Below, in pieces: positions 62,943 through 64,000 of a stretch of DNA of 64,000 nt; positions within the stretch are counted from its first letter, which is position 1, and each line of letters starts with the position of its first letter. The DNA comes from Cytophagaceae bacterium (GTDB taxonomy: Bacteria > Bacteroidota > Bacteroidia > Cytophagales > Flexibacteraceae): assembly GCA_027490155.1 (NCBI GenBank), contig JAIXYP010000043.1:1-64000 (forward strand), in the 5' to 3' direction. The translations under genes were made by a program, and so were the position numbers. The notes under the pieces were generated by a model. It was not told the origin of the DNA, did no database searches, and was given only the letters and a program-made list of their open reading frames with translations.

Positions 62943-63623
62943 TTAGTCCATCGGTTTGTGCAACAGGTCCAGAAACTCGATAGCCGTAACTTCCATCTTG
63001 TTGACCACACGGTCAATCTTGGCATTGAGCAGGGTGTAGAGCATATAGGCCATCACGCCGACCACAAGGCCACTGGCGCTGGTTACCATTTTCTCGTACA
63101 TACCACCCGCAATAATGCCGATGCTGATGTTGTCAGAGATCGAGATGTTGTAGAAGGCCTTGATCATCCCGAGTACTGTACCCAAGAAACCGAACATTGG
63201 TGCAATGGCTGCAATGGCAGATAGGATGCTCAGGTTGCGCTCCATGTTATAGACCTCAACACGGGCGGTGCTTTCGATGGCACTCTCGATGTCACGGGTG
63301 TCTTGGCCCATCCTGAGCAAGCCGCGTTCTAGTAGGCGTGCAATCGGGTAGGTGGATTTGTTACAGTATGCCAACGCACCTTTTACGTCACCCTTGTAAA
63401 GCAGGTCCTTGATTTGGCTCAAGAAGTTCGGATCCAGCGTACCAGCGCGGTTGATGTACCGATACCGCTCGACGAAAATATAAATGGCTGCAAACGACAA
63501 GATAAAAATCGGGATCATCACCGGGCCCCCCTTCATCAGGAGATCAAGGGCATTGAGGCCTCCGTCTGGTGTGGTGGCGGGTAGGCTAACAGCGGTGGTG
63601 TCTTGAAGCAGAATATTGAACAT
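62943..63623 (-). CDS. exbB: MotA/TolQ/ExbB proton channel family protein
   Basis: Inner-membrane proton channel subunit (226 aa). An N-terminal hydrophobic helix (MIPIFILSFAAIYIFVERYRYIN) is followed by a cytoplasmic helical region. The paired transmembrane helices (IAAIAPMFGFLGTVLGMIKAF and VVGVMAYMLYTLLNAKID) carry the GLLGTVxGMI-type core of the family. The start is set at the ATG at 63623 (MFNILLQDTTAV); a GTG at 63647 would add eight residues. Two genes, exbB-exbD, lie in order, 98 bp apart. Confidence 0.85.
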   Translation of the reverse strand: MFNILLQDTTAVSLPATTPDGGLNALDLLMKGGPVMIPIFILSFAAIYIFVERYRYINRAGTLDPNFLSQIKDLLYKGDVKGALAYCNKSTYPIARLLERGLLRMGQDTRDIESAIESTARVEVYNMERNLSILSAIAAIAPMFGFLGTVLGMIKAFYNISISDNISIGIIAGGMYEKMVTSASGLVVGVMAYMLYTLLNAKIDRVVNKMEVTAIEFLDLLHKPMD

Positions 63624-63647
63624 TGGCTTTTGGGCTGATGGGGGCAC

Positions 63648-63939
63648 GACGGTTGGGTGTGGTGGCTGCCATGCAGTAGGTACAAATATGCCAACGCTTT
63701 TTGGCTTTAGGAAATTGTCCGTCCTGTTTGTGTGTTACTACCTATGTTAGATACCTGCCTTAAGGCACCCAAATGCCTTTAGGGCTGGGCTAATGAAATG
63801 TCATGGCCCATTAGCTTAGATGGAGGATGCTGCCTAGTTGCTCTAACTGAAGGGCCTGTCAAAGGGAGAAAACCTATGGTAGGAGCCAATTTTGTCCTTG
63901 TAATGCAACAGAGTTGACGGGATTCTATTGGGTGAACAA
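63648..63939. other. Upstream region of exbB
   Basis: About 290 bp without a gene. A near -7 box CATATTTG on the minus strand (63690-63683) could serve exbB. Confidence 0.35.
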
Positions 63940-64000
63940 CTAAGATCTAGCTTCTTCGACAAGATGGATGATTTGACCAACAAAGGCCCTGGTGTCAAAG
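63940..64000 (-). CDS. 3' end of an unidentified gene entering from the right
   Basis: The minus strand reads in frame FDTRAFVGQIIHLVEEARS and a TAG stop (63942-63940). The alternating hydrophobic pattern looks like the end of a real protein, but 19 residues are too few to name it. Confidence 0.35.
   Translation of the reverse strand, partial: FDTRAFVGQIIHLVEEARS

Overview
The window is a chromosomal segment of a Bacteroidota bacterium, most likely from the Cytophagia/Chitinophagia/Saprospiria side of the phylum. Evidence for this: seven proteins end in type IX secretion (T9SS) sorting domains; there is a GldJ-type gliding lipoprotein and a GWxTD-domain protein; atpD-atpC stands alone with a short epsilon subunit; several genes carry the phylum's TTG-N19-22-TAnnTTTG promoters; and Shine-Dalgarno sequences are nearly absent. 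I see no rRNA, tRNA, CRISPR, phage or insertion sequence.

Layout. 1-8.9 kb is mostly housekeeping: a LytS/LytTR-type two-component pair, a PlsC-like acyltransferase, a GNAT acetyltransferase, pyruvate kinase, murD overlapping a nucleosidase gene, a 2-Cys peroxiredoxin and Dps. 9-11.4 kb holds an M17 leucyl aminopeptidase and a small membrane protein. 11.4-39.3 kb is the surface-protein region: a 435-aa T9SS cargo, a GEVED/PKD protein (about 1230 aa), a giant type-B adhesin (about 4620 aa, some 45 Ig-like repeats) and a 2023-aa beta-solenoid-like protein. A hemerythrin/RIC-like gene and ruvX sit between the last two.

39.4-49.4 kb returns to cell-envelope and core genes: an LpxL-like acyltransferase, a GWxTD protein, an MJ1255-type glycosyltransferase, a small secreted protein, rfaE2, gldJ, atpC, atpD and rpmH (53 aa). 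49.6-59.6 kb is a second surface/secreted group: a T9SS protein, a FAD oxidoreductase with a golvesin-like C-terminus, a 1507-aa T9SS protein with a metzincin-like zinc site, and another T9SS protein. 59.6-64 kb holds rlmN, an AhpC-like/AhpD-like pair, exbD/exbB-type genes and the end of an unidentified gene at the right edge.

Common themes are building and energising the envelope (murD, plsC, lpxL-like, rfaE2, exbBD), moving large adhesins through T9SS (gldJ plus seven cargos), and peroxide/iron defence (two peroxiredoxins, an AhpD-like protein, Dps, a RIC-like hemerythrin). The most unusual feature is the layered repeat structure of the giant adhesin. Single domain repeats are grouped into a three-domain block of about 770 bp present four times, and a five-domain block of 1311 bp present twice.
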